Origin: an uncultured Bacteroidales bacterium
GTDB taxonomy: Bacteria > Bacteroidota > Bacteroidia > Bacteroidales > Muribaculaceae
Direction: 5' to 3'
NCBI GenBank assembly: GCA_902779125.1
Contig: CACZAC010000001.1
Location: forward strand, 62,001-126,000
Length of the DNA stretch: 64,000 nt
This document shows, one piece after another, positions 7,710 through 15,650 of this stretch. The stretch's first letter is position 1, and every line of letters begins with the position of its first letter. A program made the position numbers and the translations under genes. Under the pieces are notes generated by a model. The model was not told the origin of the DNA. It saw only the letters and a program-made list of their open reading frames with translations, and ran no database searches.

Positions 7710-8567
7710 TTACAAGGCAATGGCAACGCCCAGCATCCAAGTGTTTTTAATCTCGGGACCAAAGCCCTTCTTGAACAAGTTACAGGGGCTATAGCGGCAG
7801 TAAATGCCAAAGCGATTATAGGACAAAGCGCCATAGACATCAAAGGTCAACTTGTTCTGTTTGATACCGCGATAGGAAACGTCATGGTGGGTCTTGTTGA
7901 CCTTGTAATGTGTGTTGCACTTGGCATACACATTCCAGTTCATGGTCCCACCCAGTGTGATATGGAAATCTTTACCTATGAACTGCTGGAATTGGAGCGG
8001 GAACTGGATGGCCCTAACCGAGAGGACCGATGAACGGTCAACGGAGCCTTCTGGATAAGAATCGATGCCCACAATGTTGGTCATTTCGTCCATGGCAAAA
8101 CAGTTGGGGCGCTTGAGCGAGAAACGCTTGTTGTCATAGCCCACGCCAATCGAGAATTGTTGCCCATGCAGGGTGTTGTAATTGAGGCTGGCGATATTAA
8201 GGATACCCCAGTTGAAGCTGTTATTGACCAGGTCATAGGAAGTGCCGAGTCCTGCTCCGAAATATAATCCTGAACAAACGACGCTCCAGTGGTACTCTTT
8301 ATTACTGCTCTTCATGAACGGCAGATTCAGCTCCCAGTCAGTGGACTGCGAAGTGTGAACAGTATCGTTTCCAGAGTGTTGCATCGTATAGGTGTAACTA
8401 TAATCCTCTTTTTCTTTTGAACCAATCACCTTTACCAGTGAGCCTGTTGGTGTCTCGGTGATGATGACCTGGTTGGGCTGTTCGATAACGGTCACCGTAT
8501 CGGGGGCAGTGGCGTGTGCTTGTGTTACGGCAAGCATTGTAGCGAATAAAAGTGCAATTTTTTTCAT
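7710..8567 (-). CDS. outer-membrane beta-barrel protein (paralogue A)
   Basis: The 285-residue protein has a signal peptide (about 1-19), then a low-complexity TVTVIEQPNQVIITETP linker. From about residue 90 alternating aromatic/hydrophobic stretches are typical of a small beta-barrel. The C-terminal 40 residues (ALSYNRFGIYCRYSP, GPEIKNTW, ending in AIAL) closely match the protein encoded at 10156-10935, so the two are paralogues. It is the last gene of a sigma / anti-sigma / DUF6108-like set, only 23 bases after the preceding gene. It could be an effector or sensor of that circuit. No ligand or substrate can be named. Confidence 0.75.
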   Translation of the reverse strand: MKKIALLFATMLAVTQAHATAPDTVTVIEQPNQVIITETPTGSLVKVIGSKEKEDYSYTYTMQHSGNDTVHTSQSTDWELNLPFMKSSNKEYHWSVVCSGLYFGAGLGTSYDLVNNSFNWGILNIASLNYNTLHGQQFSIGVGYDNKRFSLKRPNCFAMDEMTNIVGIDSYPEGSVDRSSVLSVRAIQFPLQFQQFIGKDFHITLGGTMNWNVYAKCNTHYKVNKTHHDVSYRGIKQNKLTFDVYGALSYNRFGIYCRYSPCNLFKKGFGPEIKNTWMLGVAIAL

Positions 8568-8590
8568 TTCTTTATTCTTTTGTTTAGTGA

Positions 8591-9037
8591 TTATTTACGA
8601 ATGAGTTTCTTGATTTTGTCGGCACTGGCTTCACCTTCCATATAGATGAGCGTGACGATGTTTTTGGGAGATTTGCGAGCCAGATTCTGATTCAAGTAGA
8701 AGATGTAACGATTGTCGCGTTTACCCTTTTTCATTGTGTAAAAGCCGTAATAGAGTTGCCCGTTGCGGTATTCCACTTCTTTGTCGACAGCCTGCACTCC
8801 GTCTTTTACAACCAGCCCCTCTACAAGTTCGGCCTGGCTCTTGTCTGTCACGCTCAGGCTGTGATAGACGGTCAATCCGATTTCACGGGCCTGAACTCCG
8901 GTGACGATAATCTCGGTGGCGCCAGCCGCTTTTTTGTATCGTCCGTCAAACAGGCGGTTGATGTTCAAGCCAGTTTGTGCCATGGCTGCCATTGTGGTCA
9001 ACAGGAAAGCTAGGGTGATGATGGTGATTCGTTTCAT
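8591..9037 (-). CDS. DUF6108-like secreted protein
   Basis: I chose the ATG at 9037 because it gives a clean signal peptide ending AMAQ. An in-frame ATG at 9067 would overlap the upstream gene by 14 bases and add ten polar residues. The mature protein of about 130 residues has the segments ATEIIVTGVQAREIGLTVYHS and NRYIFYLNQNLAR, which I associate with the uncharacterised DUF6108 family of Bacteroidales. It lies between the putative anti-sigma gene and outer-membrane paralogue A, so a periplasmic role in the same circuit is reasonable but unproven. Confidence 0.7.
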   Translation of the reverse strand: MKRITIITLAFLLTTMAAMAQTGLNINRLFDGRYKKAAGATEIIVTGVQAREIGLTVYHSLSVTDKSQAELVEGLVVKDGVQAVDKEVEYRNGQLYYGFYTMKKGKRDNRYIFYLNQNLARKSPKNIVTLIYMEGEASADKIKKLIRK

Positions 9038-9053
9038 ATCTGTTGTCGATTTT

Positions 9054-9515
9054 TTATTCGTTGTCAAGTTCTAGGGCTTCGCCCAGGCTGGAGAGTTGAT
9101 TTGTCATGGCTTTAGAGGCATTGTCCATCTTGCTCAAGTCATCGGCGACAAGTGCCATGACCTTATCATCGTCCTGCACAATCTGTCCGTTAACATAGGC
9201 AATGCACACGCCAGCCGATTGTTGCTGATGCCATAGGGCATATCCACCAGCCGCAAGGATGATGGCTATCGAGGCTGCGATGCCGATGAGCTTGCGGCGG
9301 TTGTTCTTTTTCGCAACGCGCTCGGTCTCCTGGCAGTGGGCGGCAAAGTAGCCCATAGTGAAGCGTGCATCGTCAATCACCTCGCTGCTCCAGGGGCAGT
9401 CCGCGAGGGTTACGCGCAGCAACTGTTCCTCCTGAACGCTGGTCTCACCGTCAAAATAGCGCTTGATGAGTTGCTCCAGCTCGGCTTGGTCAGATATTTG
9501 ATAATTCTTGTTCAT
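9054..9515 (-). CDS. putative membrane anti-sigma factor
   Basis: This 153-residue protein has a cytoplasmic N-terminal part of about 75 residues, one membrane helix (about 76-95, LIGIAASIAIILAAGGYALW) after a basic KKNNRRK stretch, and a periplasmic tail of about 58 residues. It lacks the zinc HxxxCxxC motif of classical anti-sigma domains. The anti-sigma assignment rests on position: its start overlaps the end of the ECF sigma gene by 4 bases, implying translational coupling. The tail segment AYVNGQIVQDDDKV recurs in small Bacteroidales membrane proteins, to my recollection. Confidence 0.65.
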   Translation of the reverse strand: MNKNYQISDQAELEQLIKRYFDGETSVQEEQLLRVTLADCPWSSEVIDDARFTMGYFAAHCQETERVAKKNNRRKLIGIAASIAIILAAGGYALWHQQQSAGVCIAYVNGQIVQDDDKVMALVADDLSKMDNASKAMTNQLSSLGEALELDNE

Positions 9516-10021
9516 AATGTCTTCTCCATGTTTCTTGATTGGTAAATCTCACGCACACGTCGGCGTGCCCGGCTCAGTTCCACACGCACGTTGGCGGCGG
9601 TCATGTTCATTCGGTTTGCAATGTCCTCAAACTCCAATCCTTCAATCTCCCTCAGGTCGATAATCATTCGTTGGTTGTTTGACAAGTCATTATCTATAAT
9701 GTAGCGCACTTGCCTATAAGCAAGGCTGCGTTCGTTGTCGCTCACGTCCTCAATGGGGTCGGTGACCTGGTCGATGCTGACGTCAGTACGGTGGCTGTTG
9801 CGGCGTGCCATGTCGATGCTTGTGGTGCGCACGGCTGTCATTCCGGCGCCTCGGGCATGGCTGGCGCTCTCGTAGCGTCCACGCTGCTGCCACAATTTCA
9901 CAAAGGCGTCCTGTACCGCATCGGCAGCGTCGTCACGATTGCCGGTAATGCGTTCGGCCAGCGAGAGCATCTGCTCTCTCAAGGCGGTGAATGCTGTTGT
10001 TATGCGGTCAGTTTGCTTCAT
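9512..10021 (-). CDS. ECF-type RNA polymerase sigma factor
   Basis: The 169-residue protein has region 2 (DDAADAVQDAFVKLWQQ, about 31-47) and region 4 (LREIEGLEFEDIANRMNMTAANVRVELSRARRRVRE), spaced as in sigma-70 family ECF factors. It should recruit core RNA polymerase to a small regulon when its anti-sigma partner releases it. It is first in a tight minus-strand set: sigma, membrane protein (4-base overlap), DUF6108-like protein, outer-membrane protein. A terminator separates it from the upstream paralogous outer-membrane protein gene. Confidence 0.92.
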   Translation of the reverse strand: MKQTDRITTAFTALREQMLSLAERITGNRDDAADAVQDAFVKLWQQRGRYESASHARGAGMTAVRTTSIDMARRNSHRTDVSIDQVTDPIEDVSDNERSLAYRQVRYIIDNDLSNNQRMIIDLREIEGLEFEDIANRMNMTAANVRVELSRARRRVREIYQSRNMEKTL

Positions 10022-10080
10022 TATGATTGCCTGTTCTATTCAATAAACGCAGAAAGCAGTCATTTGTAACAAAAAAAGAA

Positions 10081-10117
10081 GAAAAAAAATCGGAGAGCCC
10101 TGAAAATGGGTTCTCCG
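10081..10117 (-). terminator. intrinsic terminator after paralogue B
   Basis: A 10-bp stem (10091-10100 with 10108-10117, one wobble) is followed on the minus strand by a long T-rich tract. It ends transcription of the outer-membrane protein gene at 10156-10935 and insulates the ECF sigma operon. Confidence 0.9.
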
Positions 10118-10155
10118 ACCTCGGTTAAATCTGTTTTATCCGTTATCTCAGTCAA

Positions 10156-10935
10156 TTATAAGCCGAGGGTGATGCCAAGGCTCCAGGTGTTCTTGATTTC
10201 GGGACCATAACCATCCTTGAAGAACTTGCTGGGGCTGTAGCGGCAGTAGACACCGAACGAACCGTATGAGAGGGCGCCCATGAAGTCGAAGTTCACCTTG
10301 TTCTGCTTGAGGCCCTTGAACTTGGTGTCATGCTCCACCTTATTCATCTCATAGTGGTTGTCCACACGTGCCAAGAAGTTCCAGTCGAGGATACCGGCAA
10401 CAGTGATGTCCAATTTCTTGACAATCCTCTGGGAGAACATCAAGGGGAATTGAACGCTCCAAATGTTCAAGTTAGAAGAGCGGTTTTTGATTTTGTCGGC
10501 ATCAATGCTGGGATAGGCACCCAAGACGACTGCATTAGCGACATCGTCACGCACGAGCATGCCAGGGCGCTTCATGCTATAGGAGCGGTGGTGGATACCG
10601 GCACCCAGCGAGATATTCTGGCCGTGCAGGCTGTTGTAGTTAACACCAATAGCATTGAGCAAACCGACTTCAAAGCTGTTGTTGATGGCGTCCCAGTTGT
10701 GCTTTACGCCCAAACCAACATAAAAACCGTTGGTCACAATGGCCCAGTGCTTGGTGCTTTCGTCATTGCTCTTGAAGGGATGCTGATAAGCAGGTTCGGT
10801 GTCATCATCACCTGCAGGGGTCGCAGCAGCAACTTCGGCTTTATCGGCTTCAGCGTTAGCGGCGGTTTCGGGAGTTGCCGCATTCATTTGCGCCATAGCG
10901 AGCATGGCAACAAAAAATAATGTAATCTTCTTCAT
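10156..10935 (-). CDS. outer-membrane beta-barrel protein (paralogue B)
   Basis: The 259-residue protein has a signal peptide (about 1-19), an Ala/Glu/Asp-rich linker to about residue 50, then barrel-like strands. The C-terminal part (ALSYGSFGVYCRYSP, GPEIKNTW, ending in TLGL) aligns with paralogue A at 7710-8567. Both share LHGQ and SMKRP/SLKRP segments in the middle. It is transcribed alone from its own TTTG / TACTTTTG promoter and ends at its own terminator. It sits just upstream of the ECF sigma operon and may be a target of that sigma factor, but this is inference. Confidence 0.75.
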   Translation of the reverse strand: MKKITLFFVAMLAMAQMNAATPETAANAEADKAEVAAATPAGDDDTEPAYQHPFKSNDESTKHWAIVTNGFYVGLGVKHNWDAINNSFEVGLLNAIGVNYNSLHGQNISLGAGIHHRSYSMKRPGMLVRDDVANAVVLGAYPSIDADKIKNRSSNLNIWSVQFPLMFSQRIVKKLDITVAGILDWNFLARVDNHYEMNKVEHDTKFKGLKQNKVNFDFMGALSYGSFGVYCRYSPSKFFKDGYGPEIKNTWSLGITLGL

Positions 10936-10989
10936 TGGTTATAAGTTATTTAGACATAAAAAATTACTTTCGCACAAAAATATCGGGCG

Positions 10990-11021
10990 CAAAAGTAGTT
11001 ATTTTTCCTTAAATGGACAAA
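10990..11021 (-). promoter_or_regulatory. Bacteroidales promoter of paralogue B
   Basis: On the minus strand TTTG (11018-11021) is followed after 20 bases by TACTTTTG (10990-10997). This is a full match to the TTTG-N19/20-TAnnTTTG housekeeping promoter, about 54 bases before the start codon. Confidence 0.75.
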
Positions 11022-11030
11022 AATAATATA

Positions 11031-12161
11031 TTAATCGTCAATATTGATGACTTTGGCAAAACGCACCTGACTCCCGAAAACGGGAAAACTCATGGTCAGG
11101 ATGACACCGTTTTCGATAGTGGCCTGGACATCCTTGTCGATGGGTTCCTGTGTTGCATCAATCCAAGTGGCGTCATAATTGCCCGTGAACATGGTTTTTG
11201 TAATGTGACCCTTGAGCATGCCCGTTTGCCATTGGGATTTCTTTACCTGGGCGCCATTGATATAGATGAGGTCATAACCGTCATCGGCACGGACCACTGC
11301 TAAGGTGTAACGTCCTCCCAGACGCAGCCACTCGTCCTTCATGTCACGGTCCAAATATTTCCAGTAACCCTCCACTGGGTCATGACTGTTGGCAAAGTAC
11401 TCGTCTAGAGCTTCACGGGTCCATCGGGTAGTCGTGGCAATCTGTTTTTCGTTGTCGATGGTGAGTACTGCTCGTTCAAGCGACACACTAGCTCCGGGTC
11501 CAACGAGATAACCCACTTGGACGGCACCAACCGGACGGGCTAAACTGGTCTCGATTACCTGATTCAACTCGTTTTTCCCAATCGAGACAATGACGTTGCG
11601 CTCATCAACATCCACACACAAGGTGTTCATATCATCTTCAAGTGAAACGCCTTTAGTCAAAGAGGCTTTTGCCAGTTCAATGCTTTTCCCGTCTTGACGC
11701 TTGATTAAGGTTACGAGCATAGTCCTATGGTCGGTAATGTCGTCAAATGGAGCGCTGTTATCGCAGCTCAGCACCACTGCACAGTAATTGCCCTGCTCGT
11801 CATAGTTAAATACCAGTCCCCACTCAGAGCGGGTGACGGTAGTTTTTTCGCCCGTCATCGGATTCTTGATGGAGCGGGTCTTTCCCTGCTTATTATTGTG
11901 GTTAGCTAGACGCAACTGGTAGCGGTAGGCCGTGCTGTGGATTATCATGGTGTCTATACCCACAGCGGTCGCCAGGGTGGCGTTCTCATCAACCAGACAG
12001 TCTTCCTCTATGGCCTTGTAACGGCCCTGCATTCTCATTCCAGGATGAGGAAAAAGCCCACCAAAACCGTTGCTGACTGAGTTATAATAGGACTTGCCCA
12101 TGCCATCCAGCGAAGTCCCAATCAGCAATAATATCATCAGGTATAATAAGCCACGTTTCAT
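11031..12161 (-). CDS. secreted protein of unknown function
   Basis: I do not recognise a family with certainty. The ATG at 12161 was preferred over 12167 because it begins directly with a signal peptide (MKRGLLYLMILLLIGTSLDG). The 376-residue product has beta-rich segments such as EWGLVFNYDEQGNYCAVVLS and GAVQVGYLVGPGASVSLERA, which resemble a concanavalin/LamG-type jelly-roll. Near the C-terminus is a second beta-rich part (GRYTLAVVRADDGYDLIYING). A sugar-binding or structural role is possible but not shown. It lies 64 bases downstream of rlmH, separated by a heptamer repeat. Confidence 0.6.
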   Translation of the reverse strand: MKRGLLYLMILLLIGTSLDGMGKSYYNSVSNGFGGLFPHPGMRMQGRYKAIEEDCLVDENATLATAVGIDTMIIHSTAYRYQLRLANHNNKQGKTRSIKNPMTGEKTTVTRSEWGLVFNYDEQGNYCAVVLSCDNSAPFDDITDHRTMLVTLIKRQDGKSIELAKASLTKGVSLEDDMNTLCVDVDERNVIVSIGKNELNQVIETSLARPVGAVQVGYLVGPGASVSLERAVLTIDNEKQIATTTRWTREALDEYFANSHDPVEGYWKYLDRDMKDEWLRLGGRYTLAVVRADDGYDLIYINGAQVKKSQWQTGMLKGHITKTMFTGNYDATWIDATQEPIDKDVQATIENGVILTMSFPVFGSQVRFAKVINIDD

Positions 12162-12200
12162 AATCAATAACGCTCTAAAAAAAATTATTGGTCATCAAAA

Positions 12201-12235
12201 ACCATTAACTATTAACTATTAACCATTAACTATGA
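12201..12235. repeat. 7-base tandem repeat at rlmH stop
   Basis: Four full phased heptamers read ACCATTA, ACTATTA, ACTATTA, ACCATTA, with a fifth degraded unit (ACTATGA). The repeat contains the rlmH stop codon (12226-12228, minus strand) and runs into the gap before the next minus-strand gene. Confidence 0.85.
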
Positions 12236-12699
12236 TGATAGGGCTTGTGCCGCAAGATGGTGAAAGCCCTGTATAGTTGCTCAACAAAGACCAGGCGCAC
12301 CAGTTCATGAGGGAATGTCATCTTGCTCAAGGAAATCTTCTCGTTGGCACGGTCATATACCTCGGGCGAGAATCCGTAGGGGCCGCCAACGACAAAAACG
12401 ACGCGCTTGCTGCCACTGGCCATGCGACGCTGCAGCCACACGCTGAAGTCCATCGAGGTGCGCTCGGTACCGTGCTCATCGAGCAGCACCACATGGTCAC
12501 TGCTCTCGAGAGCGGCAAGCAGTTGTTTGCCCTCAGCGACCTTCTGCTGTGCTTCGCTCATGTTGCGGGTGCCTTTCACATCTCCGATATACTGGATATT
12601 GAACTGCACATAGTGCTGCAGGCGTTTCACATATTCCTCTATGCCTTGCCTAACGAAACCGACCTCGGTTTTGCCAATAACGGCGAGAGTTATCTTCAT
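12226..12699 (-). CDS. rlmH: 23S rRNA (pseudouridine(1915)-N(3))-methyltransferase
   Basis: The 157-residue protein matches RlmH in length and in SPOUT-fold motifs: FVVGGPYGFS near 105-114, then ISLSKMTFPHELVRLVFVEQLYRA and a C-terminal HKPYHH. RlmH methylates the pseudouridine at position 1915 of helix 69 in mature 70S ribosomes. It diverges from nadC across a 99-base gap with back-to-back -7 boxes. Confidence 0.96.
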   Translation of the reverse strand: MKITLAVIGKTEVGFVRQGIEEYVKRLQHYVQFNIQYIGDVKGTRNMSEAQQKVAEGKQLLAALESSDHVVLLDEHGTERTSMDFSVWLQRRMASGSKRVVFVVGGPYGFSPEVYDRANEKISLSKMTFPHELVRLVFVEQLYRAFTILRHKPYHHS

Positions 12700-12728
12700 T
12701 TTTCACTTCGTTTTGACGTTTATTGCCA

Positions 12729-12765
12729 CAAAATTAGCAAATCCGCCGAAATATCCGTAATTTTG
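12729..12765. promoter_or_regulatory. divergent rlmH / nadC promoter region
   Basis: On the minus strand TAATTTTG (12729-12736) faces rlmH; on the plus strand TAATTTTG (12758-12765) faces nadC. Both match TAnnTTTG, at 29 and 33 bases from their start codons. Exact -33 TTTG boxes are not evident. Confidence 0.55.
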
Positions 12766-12798
12766 TAGTCGGGAAATTACACTAACAACTGAAATAAT

Positions 12799-13647
12799 AT
12801 GAAAACAAGAGAAGAACTGATTGACGAGTTAATCGACCTGGCGTTTGCCGAAGACATCGGTGACGGTGACGCTACAACCCTGTGCTGCATTCCTGCCGAC
12901 GAGATGGGTCGTCAACGCCTGATTGTGAAAGAAGAAGGCATCCTAGCCGGTGTAGAGATTGCTCGCCGTGTGTTTGAGAAATTTGACCCTGAATTGCAGA
13001 TGGAGGTCATGATTGAGGATGGTGCCCATGTCAAGCCCGGTGACATCGCCTTTGTGGTGACCGGCAAGGTTCGCTCCCTGTTACAGACCGAGCGTCTGAT
13101 GCTCAACATCATGCAGCGCATGAGTGGCGTGGCTACCACCACAGCCCGTTATGCCAAGTGCCTGGAGGGACTCAAAACCCGCGTCTTGGACACCCGCAAG
13201 ACAACGCCTGGCATGCGCATGCTCGAGAAAGAAGCAGTCAAGATTGGTGGCGGCTGCAACCACCGTATCGGTCTGTTCGACATGATTCTGCTCAAGGACA
13301 ACCATGTGGACTTTGCCGGCGGTATTGTTCCTGCCATCGAAAATGCCCACAAGTGGTGCAAGGAGAACGGCAAGAACCTTAAGATTGAGATTGAGGTGCG
13401 CAATTTCGATGAGTTGCAGCAGGTGCTCGACCATGGTGGCGTTGACCGCGTGATGCTCGACAATTTCTCGGTCGAGAACACCCGCAAGGCTGTTGAAATC
13501 ATCAATGGCAGGGTAGAGACCGAGTCCAGCGGAGGCATCACCATCGACACACTCAGAGCATACGGAGAGTGTGGCGTGGACTACATCTCGGTGGGCGCCT
13601 TGACGCATTCCATCAAGTCGCTCGACATGAGCTTTAAAGCCTGCTGA
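12799..13647 (+). CDS. nadC: nicotinate-nucleotide pyrophosphorylase (carboxylating)
   Basis: The 282-residue protein is full length for NadC (quinolinate phosphoribosyltransferase), which turns quinolinate and PRPP into nicotinate mononucleotide in de novo NAD synthesis. Diagnostic segments are LNIMQRMSGVAT, DTRKTTPG, the GGGCNHRIGLFD motif, LKDNHV, EVRNFDEL, and SSGGITIDTLRAYGECGVDYISVGALTHS. nadA and nadB are not in the window. The following gap is almost wholly heptamer repeat leading to the DAHP synthase start. Confidence 0.97.
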   Translation: MKTREELIDELIDLAFAEDIGDGDATTLCCIPADEMGRQRLIVKEEGILAGVEIARRVFEKFDPELQMEVMIEDGAHVKPGDIAFVVTGKVRSLLQTERLMLNIMQRMSGVATTTARYAKCLEGLKTRVLDTRKTTPGMRMLEKEAVKIGGGCNHRIGLFDMILLKDNHVDFAGGIVPAIENAHKWCKENGKNLKIEIEVRNFDELQQVLDHGGVDRVMLDNFSVENTRKAVEIINGRVETESSGGITIDTLRAYGECGVDYISVGALTHSIKSLDMSFKAC

Positions 13648-13651
13648 TGTA

Positions 13652-13714
13652 AGTCAGGAGTTAGGAGTTAGAAGTCAGGAGTTAAAGACTAGAAACTAGG
13701 GACTAGAAACTCAT
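13652..13714. repeat. nine-unit 7-base tandem repeat with inverted halves
   Basis: Nine perfectly phased heptamers fill the gap between nadC and the next ATG at 13716. The first five are of the AGTTAGG / AGTCAGG type and the last four of the GACTAGA / AACTAGG type. The AACT core thus lies on the minus strand in the first half and on the plus strand in the second. Confidence 0.9.
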
Positions 13715-13715
13715 A

Positions 13716-14810
13716 ATGGAATTACAGCAGATCCAGCCACTCTCGTTTCCGGGCATTGATGCAGGTTCACCCTTCATCATCGCTGGGCCGTGCAGTGCCG
13801 AGACCGAACAACAGACGCTTGACGCCGCCCGTGCTTTGAGCGCCATCGGTGTGAAGGTGTTCAGGGCTGGCATCTGGAAACCGCGCACCATGCCTGGCGG
13901 TTTTGAGGGCGTGGGAGATTGTGGCTTAAGCTGGTTGCAAAAGGTTAAACGTGAGACGGGCATGGCAGTGGCTACCGAGGTGGCTACAGTCGAGCATGTG
14001 CAAGCCGCACTCAATGCCGGTATCGATATCCTATGGGTGGGAGCACGCACTACCGCCAACCCGTTTGCCGTACAGGATATTGCAGATGCATTAAAAGGCC
14101 ATGACGAGGTGGCTGTACTGGTCAAAAATCCGGTTAATCCCGACTTGGATTTGTGGCTCGGCGCCCTCCAGCGCATGATTGGTGCTGGTATTACTCGATT
14201 GGGAGCGGTGCATCGTGGATTCAGTTCTGCTGGCGCCCACATGTACCGCAACGACCCGCAGTGGCACATCCCGTTCGAACTGCGCCGTCATGCACCCTCA
14301 ATGACTATCCTGTGTGACCCGTCCCATATCGGTGGTAAACGGGAATATGTAAAGACACTGTCCCAGATTGCTCTTGACACTGGTTTTGACGGCTTGATGA
14401 TTGAGAGTCATTGTAATCCTGACCAAGCCTTGAGCGATAGCGCCCAGCAGATAACGCCAAGTGATTTGGGCGCTATGCTGAGCCGTCTGGTCATCCGTTC
14501 AGGCAAACCGATTGAGGATGAATTGACGTTATTACGGCAACAGATTGACGACTGTGACCATGAACTGCTGGCAGTACTTGCTCGTCGCATGAGCGTGGCA
14601 CGCGAAATCGGTCTTTTCAAGAAGGCTCACAACCTGCGTGTAGTACAGCCTGCACGATATCAAGACGTCATGAAAGCCCGACTTGCCGAGGGCCGCATGC
14701 TGGGATTGCCCGAGGACTTCACCCAGCAGATTGTACAAGCAATCCATGAGGAAAGCGTACGCCAGCAACTCGACCTTTTATCAAACAACAACACGAGTGA
14801 CAAGTCATGA
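13716..14810 (+). CDS. bifunctional DAHP synthase / chorismate mutase
   Basis: The 364-residue protein fuses two steps of aromatic amino-acid synthesis. Residues 1 to about 265 are a class I-beta (KDO8P synthase-like) DAHP synthase, with IIAGPCSAET, RAGIWKPRT, KNPVNPDLDLWLGALQR and the metal-binding CDPSHIGGKR and ESHCNPD. From about 268 an AroQ-type chorismate mutase follows (LRQQIDDCDHELLAVLARRM, REIGLFKKAHN). Such C-terminal mutase fusions are common in Bacteroidetes and give feedback control by prephenate in characterised cases. No other shikimate genes are nearby. Confidence 0.95.
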   Translation: MELQQIQPLSFPGIDAGSPFIIAGPCSAETEQQTLDAARALSAIGVKVFRAGIWKPRTMPGGFEGVGDCGLSWLQKVKRETGMAVATEVATVEHVQAALNAGIDILWVGARTTANPFAVQDIADALKGHDEVAVLVKNPVNPDLDLWLGALQRMIGAGITRLGAVHRGFSSAGAHMYRNDPQWHIPFELRRHAPSMTILCDPSHIGGKREYVKTLSQIALDTGFDGLMIESHCNPDQALSDSAQQITPSDLGAMLSRLVIRSGKPIEDELTLLRQQIDDCDHELLAVLARRMSVAREIGLFKKAHNLRVVQPARYQDVMKARLAEGRMLGLPEDFTQQIVQAIHEESVRQQLDLLSNNNTSDKS

Positions 14811-14859
14811 CGGCAAATGCTGTCATGACTTTTTTACTTTGTCAAGAAATAGCAGGAAG

Positions 14860-15582
14860 ATGAAAAAAGTGATTATCATCGGTGCCTCTTCGGGCATGGG
14901 AATGGAAGTGTCAAAACTGTTTCTCGAGCAAGGCTGCCGCTTGGGCATTGCTGCGCGCCGTGAGGACCGTCTGCAGGCAATCAAGCAACTGGCGCCCGAT
15001 AGGGTAGAGGTGATGACGATTGACGTGAATGATGAGAATGCTACACACCGCCTGCGGGAACTGATGGACCGCTTGGGTGGCATGGACCTGTTCTTCTATT
15101 CCTCGGGCATCGGTAAGCAGAACCGTACACTGGCGCCCGACATAGAACTCAATACGGTGAACACCAATGGCCTGGGCTTCACCCGCATGATAGGGGAGGC
15201 CTACCGCTACTTTGCTGAACGTGGCGAGGGCCACATTGCCGCCATCACCTCGATTGCCGGTACAAAGGGTCTCGGTCCCGCTCCGTCCTATTCTGCTACT
15301 AAGGCATTTCAGAACGTCTATCTCCAAGCCCTGGAACAGCAGGCCAATGCCCGTGGACTGAAAATCCGTTTCACCGACATCCGTCCTGGTTTCGTCGATA
15401 CCGACCTGCTCAGCGGAGACTTCCGTTACCCCATGATGCTCAAACCCGAAAAAGTCGCCCGCCAAATCGTCAAAGCCATCAACAACAAACGCCACATCCA
15501 GGTCATCGACTGGCGCTACACCATCCTGACCGCCCTCTGGCGCCGTCTCCCACGCCCCCTCTGGCGCCACCTAAAACTCTAA
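14860..15582 (+). CDS. SDR family NAD(P)-dependent oxidoreductase
   Basis: The ATG at 14860 is preceded by an AGGA ribosome-binding motif and gives the expected Rossmann start (KKVIIIGASSGMGMEV). The 240-residue protein has the SDR glycine motif at 8-14, a DVND cofactor segment, a catalytic Ser in AAITSIAG, and YSATK for the YxxxK pair. It ends in a basic, proline-rich tail (WRRLPRPLWRHLKL) typical of one Bacteroidales SDR clade. The substrate is unknown. It starts 49 bases after the DAHP synthase gene and may be co-transcribed. Confidence 0.88.
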   Translation: MKKVIIIGASSGMGMEVSKLFLEQGCRLGIAARREDRLQAIKQLAPDRVEVMTIDVNDENATHRLRELMDRLGGMDLFFYSSGIGKQNRTLAPDIELNTVNTNGLGFTRMIGEAYRYFAERGEGHIAAITSIAGTKGLGPAPSYSATKAFQNVYLQALEQQANARGLKIRFTDIRPGFVDTDLLSGDFRYPMMLKPEKVARQIVKAINNKRHIQVIDWRYTILTALWRRLPRPLWRHLKL

Positions 15583-15650
15583 CCACATAAAAAAGGCACC
15601 TAGTAAAAAAGACGACAGAGTCCTTCAATTCGTTAGCAATCTTAGGATTA

